DNA of 64,000 bases. It comes from Natronosalvus rutilus (GTDB lineage: Archaea; Halobacteriota; Halobacteria; Halobacteriales; Natrialbaceae). The first letter of the stretch is position 1. Each line of letters begins with the position of its first letter. The notes beneath the pieces are model-generated. The model was not told the origin of the DNA. It did not search any database and was given only the letters and a program-made list of their open reading frames with translations. Below, piece by piece: positions 9,917 to 18,045 of this stretch. The position numbers and the translations under genes are program-made. The stretch lies in contig NZ_CP100355.1 in the NCBI RefSeq assembly GCF_024204665.1, forward strand, positions 930,001 through 994,000, written 5' to 3'.

Positions 9917-10543
9917 ATGGGAATCCTCGAGAACAAGGCGCGGGCGCGGCTGTTCTACAAGTACCTCTCGACGATTTACGACCGGATCAACCCCTTCATC
10001 TGGAACGAAGAGATGCGAACCGAGGCGCTCTCGCTGCTGGACTTCGAGGACGCTGAAATGGTGCTCGACGTGGGCTGTGGTACCGGCTTCGCGACCGAGG
10101 GTCTGCTCGAGCACGTCGACACCGTCTACGCGCTCGACCAGAGTGAACACCAGCTCGAGAAGGCCTACGCCAAGTTCGGGAAGACGGGCGGCCGCGTCGA
10201 CTTTCACCGGGGCGACGCCGAGCGACTGCCGTTCAAGACTGACACGTTCGACGTCGTCTGGTCCTCGGGATCGATCGAATACTGGCCCGAACCCGTCCTC
10301 GCCCTTCGGGAGTTCAACCGCGTGCTCAAACCGGGCGGCCAGGTGCTCGTCGTCGGGCCGAACTACCCGGACAACCGGATCGCCCAGGTGCTGGCCGACG
10401 CGATGATGCTCTTCTACGACGAGTACGAGGCCGATCGCATGTTCAAGGAGGCGGGCTTCGAAGAGGTCCAGCACCTGTTCCAGGGACCGTCCTACGAGCC
10501 CGAGGTGGCGATCACGACGATCGCTCGAGCGCCCGAGAAGTAA
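9917..10543 (+). CDS. Class I SAM methyltransferase resembling MPBQ/MSBQ (VTE3-type) quinone methyltransferases
   Basis: This 208-residue methyltransferase has motif I VLDVGCGTGFATEG (about 49-62), the acidic end of strand 2 in YALDQSEHQLEKA, motif II GDAERLPF and motif III VLKPGGQVLVVGP. The combination LDQS-HQL-KA, GDAE-LPF-TD and GSIEYWP-P closely follows, from memory, the plant chloroplast methyltransferase that methylates plastoquinone and tocopherol precursors. In an archaeon the likely substrate is a menaquinone-type headgroup precursor. It stands alone, divergent from atpH. Substrate is inference; the fold is certain. Confidence 0.85.
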   Translation: MGILENKARARLFYKYLSTIYDRINPFIWNEEMRTEALSLLDFEDAEMVLDVGCGTGFATEGLLEHVDTVYALDQSEHQLEKAYAKFGKTGGRVDFHRGDAERLPFKTDTFDVVWSSGSIEYWPEPVLALREFNRVLKPGGQVLVVGPNYPDNRIAQVLADAMMLFYDEYEADRMFKEAGFEEVQHLFQGPSYEPEVAITTIARAPEK

Positions 10544-10595
10544 CCTCGAGACGCGATTTGACGCCGATACTTTGGTTGCCCATATCGAGCCGACC

Positions 10596-12461
10596 TCACT
10601 CCACCCGCCGCTCGAGGAAGTCAGCCAGCAGTTCGAACATCCGCAGTTTCTGTGCCTGGTCCGAAGAGGCGTGACCCTCCTCGCCGAGTTCCTCGTACTC
10701 GAAGTCCTCGCCCTCCTCGTAGCCGCTCTCGAGCAGGGCGTCCCGGAAGATCCGGGCCTGCGAAACGGGGACGCGGCGGTCGTTGACGCCGTGAACGAGG
10801 AAGATCGGGTCCTCGACGTTCTCGACGTGGGTCACGGGGCTACGCTCCCGGTAGAGGTCGGGGTTCTCCTCGGGCGTCCCGAGGTAGGTCTCCATCAACT
10901 CGGTCCGGAAGTGGGGCATCGTGTTCTCGAACATGTCCTCGAGGTCGGTGAGGCCGATCCAGGCGACCCCCGCCGCGTAGAGGTCGGGGTACTGGACCAT
11001 CTGCCAGTAGGCGGAGTAGCCGCCGTAGGAGCCGCCGAAGACGACGACGCGGTCCGAATCGAGGAAGTCGTAGGTCTCGAGAACGTGCTCGGCCGCGGTG
11101 GCGACGTCGCCCTGCTCGGCACCCGCCCAGTCGTCGTAGAGTTCGCGAACGAACTTTCGTCCTCGTCCGGTGGATCCGCGGTAGTTGATTTGCAACACCG
11201 AGAAGCCCTGGGAGACCAGCACCTGGGTGTAGAGGTCGAACGACTTCGTGTCTCGAGCGCGGGGGCCACCGTGGGGGTTGACGATCAGCGGCGACGGTCG
11301 CTCGCCCGAATCGTAGAAGAGCGCGCCGATCTCGAGTTCGTCGTAAGGCTCGTGCTCGACGGCGCGCTGGGGCGTCTCCGGGATGCCGTCGGAGTCCACG
11401 CGGAGGTACTCCGCGTCCGCGAAGTCCTCGGGATCGAACGGCCCGTACTCGGCCTCGAGCAGCGTCTCGTAGCTGTCTTCGGACAGGTCGTAGACCAGCA
11501 GCTCGGGGCGCCGGGTGGGCGTCGTGTGCTGGACGAGCACCCGGTCGTCGTCGATGACGACGCTGCCGGGACCATAGCCGCCCAGGGAGGCGACGCCCTC
11601 GGGGACGTCGAACTCGCGGCTCTCGCCGGTCTCGAGGTCGTAGACGATAGGGACAGCGACGGCGTCACGGCTCCGCATCGCGAGTACCCGCTCGCCGTCG
11701 GGGAGGAAGGTGGTGCCGTGTTCCTCGTACTCGTCCTCGCCGTACCACTCGACGGAGTCCGACTCGAGGTCGTAGACGCCGATCCGCCCCAGGTCAGCGG
11801 AGTTGTCGCTGACGAGCAAGCGCTCGCCATCGGGGCTCCAGTCGTTGGGCATCGACTCTGCGCCGTCCTCACCCAGTTCGAGATTTCGGGGATTCGAGCC
11901 GTCGACGTCCATCACGTAGACGTCCTTGTTGTTGTGATCGTCGGATTCGTTCGTCGAGAACGCCACTCGCTCGCCGTCCGGCGAGAGCGTCGCTCCGCCA
12001 GCAGCCCGCTCGTAGTCGGTGATCTTGGTCGTCTCGCCGCTCGAGCGACCGTGGCGGTAAAGGTTCATCTGCCCGTCTCGCGTGGAGCCGACGACCAGCG
12101 TCTCGCCGTTGTCGCTCACGTCCTGGATCGTGACCTGGCCGTCCATCTCGAGGACGGACTCGACCTCGCCATCGCGGGTGAGCGCGTAGATGTCGTTCTG
12201 CTCGTTACCGTCGTCGTCGAGGTGGAAGAACACTCGATCACCGTCGCCCCAGGTGACGAACCAGCGGGCGTTTCGAGGGACCTCGCCGTCGGACCACTGC
12301 TCGAGGTCGCCGCTCTCGACGTCGAGGACGTGGAGCTCGTTTCGGCCCGTCACGTCGTAGTAGAGTGCCACTTCGTCGCCGTCCGGACTCACCGTCGGAT
12401 GGGCCATCGTCGGCAGACTCGCCAGCTCCTCGAGAACGTCGGCGTCGGTAGATTGTGCCAT
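10596..12461 (-). CDS. S9-family (prolyl oligopeptidase / acylaminoacyl peptidase-like) serine peptidase
   Basis: The 621-residue protein has an N-terminal beta-propeller (about 1-370) with TolB/WD40-like blades such as TLSPDGERVAFST and DWSPDGERLLVS. The C-terminal alpha/beta-hydrolase domain carries Ser478 in GGSYGGY, Asp561 in HGVNDRRVP and His597 in GEEGHAS. It probably trims short peptides in the cytoplasm, since no signal peptide is present. The frame opens at 12515, but the ATG at 12461 (MAQSTDADVLEEL) fits the family start and is preferred. Confidence 0.92.
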   Translation of the reverse strand: MAQSTDADVLEELASLPTMAHPTVSPDGDEVALYYDVTGRNELHVLDVESGDLEQWSDGEVPRNARWFVTWGDGDRVFFHLDDDGNEQNDIYALTRDGEVESVLEMDGQVTIQDVSDNGETLVVGSTRDGQMNLYRHGRSSGETTKITDYERAAGGATLSPDGERVAFSTNESDDHNNKDVYVMDVDGSNPRNLELGEDGAESMPNDWSPDGERLLVSDNSADLGRIGVYDLESDSVEWYGEDEYEEHGTTFLPDGERVLAMRSRDAVAVPIVYDLETGESREFDVPEGVASLGGYGPGSVVIDDDRVLVQHTTPTRRPELLVYDLSEDSYETLLEAEYGPFDPEDFADAEYLRVDSDGIPETPQRAVEHEPYDELEIGALFYDSGERPSPLIVNPHGGPRARDTKSFDLYTQVLVSQGFSVLQINYRGSTGRGRKFVRELYDDWAGAEQGDVATAAEHVLETYDFLDSDRVVVFGGSYGGYSAYWQMVQYPDLYAAGVAWIGLTDLEDMFENTMPHFRTELMETYLGTPEENPDLYRERSPVTHVENVEDPIFLVHGVNDRRVPVSQARIFRDALLESGYEEGEDFEYEELGEEGHASSDQAQKLRMFELLADFLERRVE

Positions 12462-12581
12462 ACGACACCGTGACTCGGGGGGCTCTTCAATACTTGGAAA
12501 TACGTCACGTCTCACCGGTTTCGCACCCTCGCCAGCGGTCGATATGGTGGCTTCAAGCCCCTCGAGGTCGAACCGCCGGCC

Positions 12582-13181
12582 GTGTCACAGCCGATCGTCG
12601 TCCCCGGAGCGCGAGACGTCCGGGCCACGCTCGAGGAACCGTCGTCGGAACCGACCGCGATCGTCGTCGCCTGTCCGCCTCACCCCCAGCATGGCGGGAA
12701 CCGGGGAGACCGCCGCCTGGTCGCCGTCAGCGACGCCCTCCTCGAGCGGGGAATCGCCTGCCTGCGGATCGACTACGGGGAGTGGGACGAGGGCCACGGC
12801 GAGCGCGAGGACGTCCGGAACGCGATTCGCTGGGCGAGCCCACGATACGATCACGTCGGCGTCTTCGGCTTCAGTTTCGGCTCCGGCCTGGCCCTGCTCG
12901 CGAGCGCCGACGACCCCGCCGCCGACGCGGTCTCGGCGCTGGCACCGCCTTCTAGCCTCGGTTCGGATCTCGAGGTGGTGCCGGCGCTCGCGTCGCTCGA
13001 GACTCCGGTCCAGGTCGGGTACGGGACCCGGGATTCGACCGTCGACTGGGAACCGGTCGTCGAGGCGGCGACGGAACGGGGCGACCGCGTGCTTGAGTTC
13101 TCGGCCGACCATTTCTTCGTCGGCCAGCACGAGTCGGTCGCGACGGAGATTGGCGAGTTTTTCGCCGAGACGCTCGAGTGA
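12582..13181 (+). CDS. Alpha/beta hydrolase, dienelactone hydrolase-like
   Basis: The protein has 199 residues and a GTG start (MSQPIVVPGARDV). The nucleophile elbow is GFSFGS with Ser98; an acid residue in YGTRDSTVDW and a C-terminal His in SADHFFVG complete a plausible triad. The early PPHPQHGG segment matches the oxyanion-loop region of small cytoplasmic hydrolases. The substrate is unknown. It is divergent from the S9 peptidase and convergent with upp. Confidence 0.85.
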   Translation: MSQPIVVPGARDVRATLEEPSSEPTAIVVACPPHPQHGGNRGDRRLVAVSDALLERGIACLRIDYGEWDEGHGEREDVRNAIRWASPRYDHVGVFGFSFGSGLALLASADDPAADAVSALAPPSSLGSDLEVVPALASLETPVQVGYGTRDSTVDWEPVVEAATERGDRVLEFSADHFFVGQHESVATEIGEFFAETLE

Positions 13182-13280
13182 GGCGTCGCTCTCTCCGAGT
13201 CATCGGTTCGGTCACTGACTCTCGCTCGAGCGACACCCCGTCGTGGAAACACGCCCACAGAAAGGCGGCTCGTCGACCGC

Positions 13281-13958
13281 TCAGGTCGTCCGGAACGCCC
13301 GGTCGCCCGCGTCACCCAGGCCGGGGACGATGAACCCGTTCTCGTCGAGGTGGTCGTCGATAGCCACCGTCAGGAGGTCGGCCTCGGGGACGGCCTCGCT
13401 CACGCGGAGGAGTCCCTCCGGCGCCGAAACTGCCGAGAGGACGATCAGATGCTCCGGATCGGTCGAGTTCGCGATCACGTGTTCCAGGACGGCGTTCATG
13501 GTGCTGCCCGTCGCGAGCATTGGATCCGCGACGATCACGGTATCGTCTTCGGTAATCTCGGGAAGTTTGACGTAGTCGATGGTGATCGGGAAGGTGCCGT
13601 TCTCGTCGCGCCCGGCCTCCTCGTCGCGACTGGCGCTGATGACGCCTTGACGGGCGCGCGGGAAGGCCTTGAGCAATCCCTCGACGAAGGGCGTCGCGGC
13701 CCGGAGGACGTTGATGATGACCACGTCGTCGAGGCCCTTGACCCGCTCGCCCATGGTCGCCTCGAGGGGCGTCTCGATCTCGACGTACTCGGTCTCCATG
13801 CGCCCGTCGATGATCTCGTAGCCACAGATTCGCCCGAGTTTCACGAGTCCCTTGCGGAAGCTCACCTGCTCGGTTTCGATGTCCCGCAGGCGCGAGAGCG
13901 TGTCCTTCGCCAGCGCGTGGGTGACGAGGTAGGCGTCACCGCGGTCTTCGATCGGCAT
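13281..13958 (-). CDS. upp: Uracil phosphoribosyltransferase
   Basis: Upp converts uracil and PRPP to UMP in pyrimidine salvage. The 225-residue protein has the PRPP-binding loop [14 protein letters not shown] (about 145-158), the upstream [11 protein letters not shown] motif and the C-terminal uracil-binding region [10 protein letters not shown]. Length and motif order match the enzyme. It is monocistronic. The 256 bp that follow, up to the frhB-like stop, hold low-complexity GGTCCG-type sequence and no gene I can support. Confidence 0.96.
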   Translation of the reverse strand: MPIEDRGDAYLVTHALAKDTLSRLRDIETEQVSFRKGLVKLGRICGYEIIDGRMETEYVEIETPLEATMGERVKGLDDVVIINVLRAATPFVEGLLKAFPRARQGVISASRDEEAGRDENGTFPITIDYVKLPEITEDDTVIVADPMLATGSTMNAVLEHVIANSTDPEHLIVLSAVSAPEGLLRVSEAVPEADLLTVAIDDHLDENGFIVPGLGDAGDRAFRTT

Positions 13959-14214
13959 ACCGGCACTCTGCGGGCGGTGACATTTATTGTACCGATTGCT
14001 CGAGACGAGCCTCCCTCCGAGCGCCCCGCTCTCGTCACCACTCGAGCCTCGAACCTCGAACGGCTCGCGGGCGGTGCCTCGAGTCGGTCCGGAGGGGGCG
14101 TTTCAGCTGCAGGTACAGGTGCCGGTGCAGGTGGCGCCCGACGGTTCGCCGGTCGTCCGGTGTCGGTCCGGTTTCGGGCAGGTCCGTTCGGCGTCCGGCA
14201 TCGGTCCGGCCCGT

Positions 14215-15888
14215 TCAGTGCCCAGCGTCGTGCGGGTTCAGCGCAGTACCGTAGTTTTCGGCGTGGTCGGCGTAGTCGATGAACCGCGGCGCGTCCGGGT
14301 CGAACGGCCGCTCGAGGCTCTCGAAGGCCTTCTTCTTGTCCCAGCTCTGGAGGCCGCCGATGGCCGACCGATCCTCGAGGTCGTGGTAGTCGAGAACGGG
14401 TTCGGTGAGTTCCCACGCCTTCAGACCCTGCTCGGTGCGGACGATGACACTCGAGAATTCGTCGGCGGAGCCGACGGACCCGACGGTAACGTCGGCGGCG
14501 TAACCGGTGAAGTCGGCGCACTCGTCACAGCCCTTGAGCGCGGCGTCGTGGAAGTTCTCGATGTCCTCCTCCAGCATCATCCGGCCGTCGAGGTCGTAGA
14601 CCATCAACTTCCCGTGGAGGACGTCCATCTTGCCAATCTCGGCGGGCGAGATGCCCCGCTGTTCCTCGAGGTGCTCGCCCATGAGGCTGTAGTAGTTGAA
14701 ATTCTTGGTGCACATCAGCGCGATGGTGTATTCCACCGCGCGGACGCCCTCCTCCTGGGCGCCGTACTCCCACTCGAAGTCCTGTAGGGCGCGGATGCCC
14801 TCGATCTCGCAGGGAGTGCCCACGAGCGCCAGCGAGATGTCCTCCCAGGGCTTGTCGGGAAGCTTGTGCTCCCACTGACCGAGGTCGAGGTTGCCGAGCG
14901 CGAGCGTCTGGTTGTAGATGGTGCCCGCGTTCTCGATCAGGTCCTCGCGGCTGGTGGCGAGGTAGCTCTCGGCCTTCCAGGGCTCCTCCTCGCTCTCGGT
15001 GGCGACGAGCGCGCCGTCGATCTCGCCGGCCTCGAGCAGGGTGGCGAGGATGCCAGTGACGACGCCGCCGTCCTGGGCGCCGTCCGTCCAGTCGTCGTCG
15101 ACCTTCGCGGAGAACTCCGTGATCGGGTCGCCCGCGCCCGAGACGTTGTCGTCGCCGCCGGTGATCTTCCACTGGCGCTCGTAGCGCAGGCCGCCGCGGG
15201 GGCAGAAGTCCCAGCAGAGTGAACAGCCGGTACACATCTTGACCAGTTTCGGCAGGTCGTCGTCGCCGACGCCGATGGAATCCGAGGGGCAGGCCGAGAC
15301 GCAGGTCCCACACTGGATACAGCGGCCGTCGTCGATGACGGCTTCGTCCAGTTCCATGAACCAGGTCTTCTCGTCGGGCGTCTCGATGTCGTTCATCTCC
15401 GAACGGATCTCGTAGCCCGGCGTGTCGAGGTCGACGCCCTCGGGAACGCCGACGCGCTCGTCGGGGGCGCCGCTGTCGACGTCCTGGCTGACCCCCTTGG
15501 CAGGTTCGGTGAACTCCACGTCGCCGAGGGTCCCGTCGGCGTCGACGTTGGCCGGCCGAGCACCACCGTCAGAGCGGAGCCCTGACGTACTCCCCCTCGT
15601 TTCACTCGCGGGAACGTCGTCAGACCGAGGCTCCGATGAATCTCGACTCGCCGTACTTGCCGAAGATTGCGCGGCCGATTCGGGCGCCTCGGCGCCGGGA
15701 CCGACGCCGTCGGCGGGAATCGTGCCGTGTTCGCTGTCGGGGCGGTGGATCCGCGCGCCCGACGCCGTCGGGACGGACTCCTCGTCACCGTCGACGTCCG
15801 CCTCGGGGACGCCCGGGAGGGCAGGGGCGTCGCTCCGTTCGTCGCCCTGGCGGGTCTCGGTCGCCCGTTCATCGTGCTCGTCAGTCAT
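14215..15888 (-). CDS. F420H2 dehydrogenase/hydrogenase beta-subunit (FrhB/FpoF-type) FeS flavoprotein
   Basis: FrhB-type proteins pass electrons between coenzyme F420H2, FAD and FeS clusters. Two [4Fe-4S] motifs are visible: C190, C193, C196 and C200, and C219, C222, C225 and C229, each ending in CP. The FrhB domains follow, with GTPCEIEGIRAL and CTKNFNYYSLMGEHL. Residues 1-160 form an unusual acidic, Ser/Ala/Gly-rich extension without predicted fold. Its ATG overlaps the stop of the siroheme reductase by 8 nt, so it is translated with it and is probably its electron donor, like the N-terminal half of methanogen F420-dependent sulfite reductase. Confidence 0.85.
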   Translation of the reverse strand: MTDEHDERATETRQGDERSDAPALPGVPEADVDGDEESVPTASGARIHRPDSEHGTIPADGVGPGAEAPESAAQSSASTASRDSSEPRSDDVPASETRGSTSGLRSDGGARPANVDADGTLGDVEFTEPAKGVSQDVDSGAPDERVGVPEGVDLDTPGYEIRSEMNDIETPDEKTWFMELDEAVIDDGRCIQCGTCVSACPSDSIGVGDDDLPKLVKMCTGCSLCWDFCPRGGLRYERQWKITGGDDNVSGAGDPITEFSAKVDDDWTDGAQDGGVVTGILATLLEAGEIDGALVATESEEEPWKAESYLATSREDLIENAGTIYNQTLALGNLDLGQWEHKLPDKPWEDISLALVGTPCEIEGIRALQDFEWEYGAQEEGVRAVEYTIALMCTKNFNYYSLMGEHLEEQRGISPAEIGKMDVLHGKLMVYDLDGRMMLEEDIENFHDAALKGCDECADFTGYAADVTVGSVGSADEFSSVIVRTEQGLKAWELTEPVLDYHDLEDRSAIGGLQSWDKKKAFESLERPFDPDAPRFIDYADHAENYGTALNPHDAGH

Positions 15889-17578
15889 CGGCGGCCACCC
15901 CCTCGGTGACGGGTGCGTCGGCCCGCTTCATGATCGAGCGCAGGTGCCCGTTGTCGACCCGACGACACCACTCGTAGAACCGCTCGCCGTCGGTCCGGTC
16001 CTCGGCGTAGGCCTCGAACAGCCGCTCGAGGGCGGGGATGACGGCGTCGGCGGGCACCGCGTTCTCGACCCAGTCGAGGAACTCGTTGTCGGACCCGATC
16101 GAGCCACCGAGGCCGAAGTCCATGCCCTCGACGATGGCGTCGGCGTCATCGTCCCCATCGGTATCGACCTGGACGGTCTCGCCACGGAAACCGATGTCCG
16201 CGATTTGGGGCTGGGCGCAGGAGGCCGAGCAGCCCGACATGTGCATCCGGACGACCTCGAGGTCGTCCAGCGTGTCGATGCGCTCGTCGAGTTCGCGGGC
16301 CCAGCGCCTGACGCGCTTTTTTGTCTCGATGATGCCGTAGTTACAGAACTCCGAACCGGTGCAGCCGACGGCGCCGCGCGAGAACGGCCCCGGATCGGGC
16401 TGGTAGTCCTGGGCGAACGGCTCCGCGAGCAGGTCCTCGACGTTCTCCGCTGGAACGTGGGTGATGAGGAAGTTCTGGTCAGTCGCCAGCCGGATAGAGG
16501 CGTCATCGGTGCCGTACGTCCTGGCCGCGCGGGCCGCCTTGGCGAACTCGTCGCCACCCATCCGTCCGGCGATCACGTTGAAGCCGACGTAGGTCAGGCC
16601 CTCCTGCTTCTGGTCGTGGACGCCGACGTGGTCGCCGGCGTACCCCTCGGTGAGGTCGACGCCCCTGGTGGGCAGGTCGACGGTGCAGCGGTCGCGGATT
16701 GCCGCCTCGAACGTTTCGGGGCCGAGTTGCTCGACGAGGTAGCGCATCCGGCAGACGCCGCGGTTGTTGCGGTCGCCGAGTTCCTTGAACGTCTGGGCGA
16801 CCGCCCGGCAGAACTCGACGGCGGCTTCAGGCGGGACGAAAACGTCGAGGTTCGAGGCCATCCGCGGACCGTCCGAGAGGCCGCCGCCGACGCGGACGTG
16901 GAAGCCGTAGTACTCCTGTCCCTCGAGTTCCTTACGTGCGGGAACCAGTCCGAGGTCGTTGATCTGGGACTGGGCGCAGTCGTGTTTACACCCCGTGATC
17001 GTCATCTTGAACTTCCGGGGGAGGTTCGCGTACTCGCGATTGCCGGTGAAGTAGTCGGAGACGGCGTCGACGACTGGCTGGGCGTCGAAGCACTCGTGGT
17101 CGTCGAGCCCTGCGGCGGGACAGCCGAGTACGTTCCGCGCGCCGTCACCGCACCCCTGGATCGTCGTCAGGCCGACCTCGTCGTAGCGCTCCCAGACGTC
17201 GGGGACGTCCTCGATCTCCACCCAGTGTTTCTGGACGTCCTGTCGGGTGGTGATGTCGAGGTAGGCGTCGCCCCAGCATTCGTTCTGGTTCTCGCCGCCG
17301 TACTCCTCGGGCGCGGTAGCGTACTCCTCGACGACCTCGCCGATCACCTCGGCCTGATCGGGCGTGAGGTAGCCGCCGGGAACCTTCGTCCGCATCATGA
17401 AGTAGCCGTCCTGAACGCCGTGGCTGTACATTCCGGCCCACTTGAGCCGTTCCCACTCGCCGCCGCCGGCGCGCTCTTCGATCTCGTCGAAGGACAGCCC
17501 CTCCTCGGCGTACTGCCTGATGTCCTCGATCACGTCCAGCGGGTGTTTCTCTCGTTTCCACTCCTCGACCGCGTTCAT
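15881..17578 (-). CDS. Siroheme nitrite/sulfite reductase
   Basis: The protein reduces nitrite to ammonia or sulfite to sulfide by six electrons. It has 565 residues, with the two-fold repeated ferrodoxin-like and catalytic domains of the family. The siroheme-[4Fe-4S] ligands are CTGSEFC and CSASC in the second half; the first half has a related CKHDC. I start at the ATG at 17578 (MNAVEEWKREKHPLDV) because GGAGG (17587-17591) lies 8 nt upstream; an earlier in-frame ATG lacks this. The overlapping FrhB-type gene suggests F420H2 as reductant. Nitrite versus sulfite cannot be settled; no nitrate reductase lies nearby. Confidence 0.9.
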   Translation of the reverse strand: MNAVEEWKREKHPLDVIEDIRQYAEEGLSFDEIEERAGGGEWERLKWAGMYSHGVQDGYFMMRTKVPGGYLTPDQAEVIGEVVEEYATAPEEYGGENQNECWGDAYLDITTRQDVQKHWVEIEDVPDVWERYDEVGLTTIQGCGDGARNVLGCPAAGLDDHECFDAQPVVDAVSDYFTGNREYANLPRKFKMTITGCKHDCAQSQINDLGLVPARKELEGQEYYGFHVRVGGGLSDGPRMASNLDVFVPPEAAVEFCRAVAQTFKELGDRNNRGVCRMRYLVEQLGPETFEAAIRDRCTVDLPTRGVDLTEGYAGDHVGVHDQKQEGLTYVGFNVIAGRMGGDEFAKAARAARTYGTDDASIRLATDQNFLITHVPAENVEDLLAEPFAQDYQPDPGPFSRGAVGCTGSEFCNYGIIETKKRVRRWARELDERIDTLDDLEVVRMHMSGCSASCAQPQIADIGFRGETVQVDTDGDDDADAIVEGMDFGLGGSIGSDNEFLDWVENAVPADAVIPALERLFEAYAEDRTDGERFYEWCRRVDNGHLRSIMKRADAPVTEGVAADD

Positions 17579-18045
17579 CGTGTCGTCCTCCGGTTCTGGT
17601 CCGGGGGACCGTCTGTACCGTGCATGGTGAATCACCGACGCAACTTGCGTGCGAATGTCTTACAGTCGCCCTCTCAATGCCTCTTGGTATCACGGTCAAC
17701 GCTGCTTGCGCTGCGCGAAACGTTCACATTCTTGCCGGTACCCGTGACACGCCCACCAGCGAGATCAGTAGCGAAGGGTCGATCCTATCCGGGCGTCCGC
17801 CGGCCTCGGCGAGGTAGAGCCCGGCACGCCCGACCGACGTTCCCGCCGCTCGCCGTGATCACTCCGAACCGGTACGCTATCGGTCCAGGCGGGTTATTGG
17901 GTGCTGGTCGTTCGCTACGATGCGGAGGAAATTGCCGGCTTCGGGCAGCGGCGGCGACGGCCGTTCCCGACCGTCTTCAGGTTGATTGACAACGTCGGTG
18001 AGCGCTCGATTCGATTCCGTCCTCGAGCCGAGACCTCTCGGCCGG
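17579..18045. other. 467-bp non-coding stretch upstream of the siroheme reductase
   Basis: No open frame here looks coding. The reductase-proximal part holds the GGAGG site (17587-17591), a 13-bp palindrome (17638-17650) and a TATA-like ACTGTAAGACA on the minus strand (17656-17666) that would start transcription near 17634. I see nothing recognisable in the rest, up to the site-2 protease stop at 18046. Confidence 0.5.
17638..17650. promoter_or_regulatory. Palindrome between TATA-like box and predicted start of the reductase operon
   Basis: ACGCAA-C-TTGCGT is a perfect 6-1-6 inverted repeat. It sits between the TATA-like box at 17656-17666 and the expected transcription start, a position where a bound repressor would block transcription. 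Regulation by nitrogen or sulfur source would make sense but is not shown. Confidence 0.4.

Noticed and set aside
15422-17989. 855-codon open frame on the plus strand
   Set aside because: It is antisense to the siroheme reductase and FrhB-type genes. Its codon pattern follows the GC bias of the opposite frame and it shows no domain I know.
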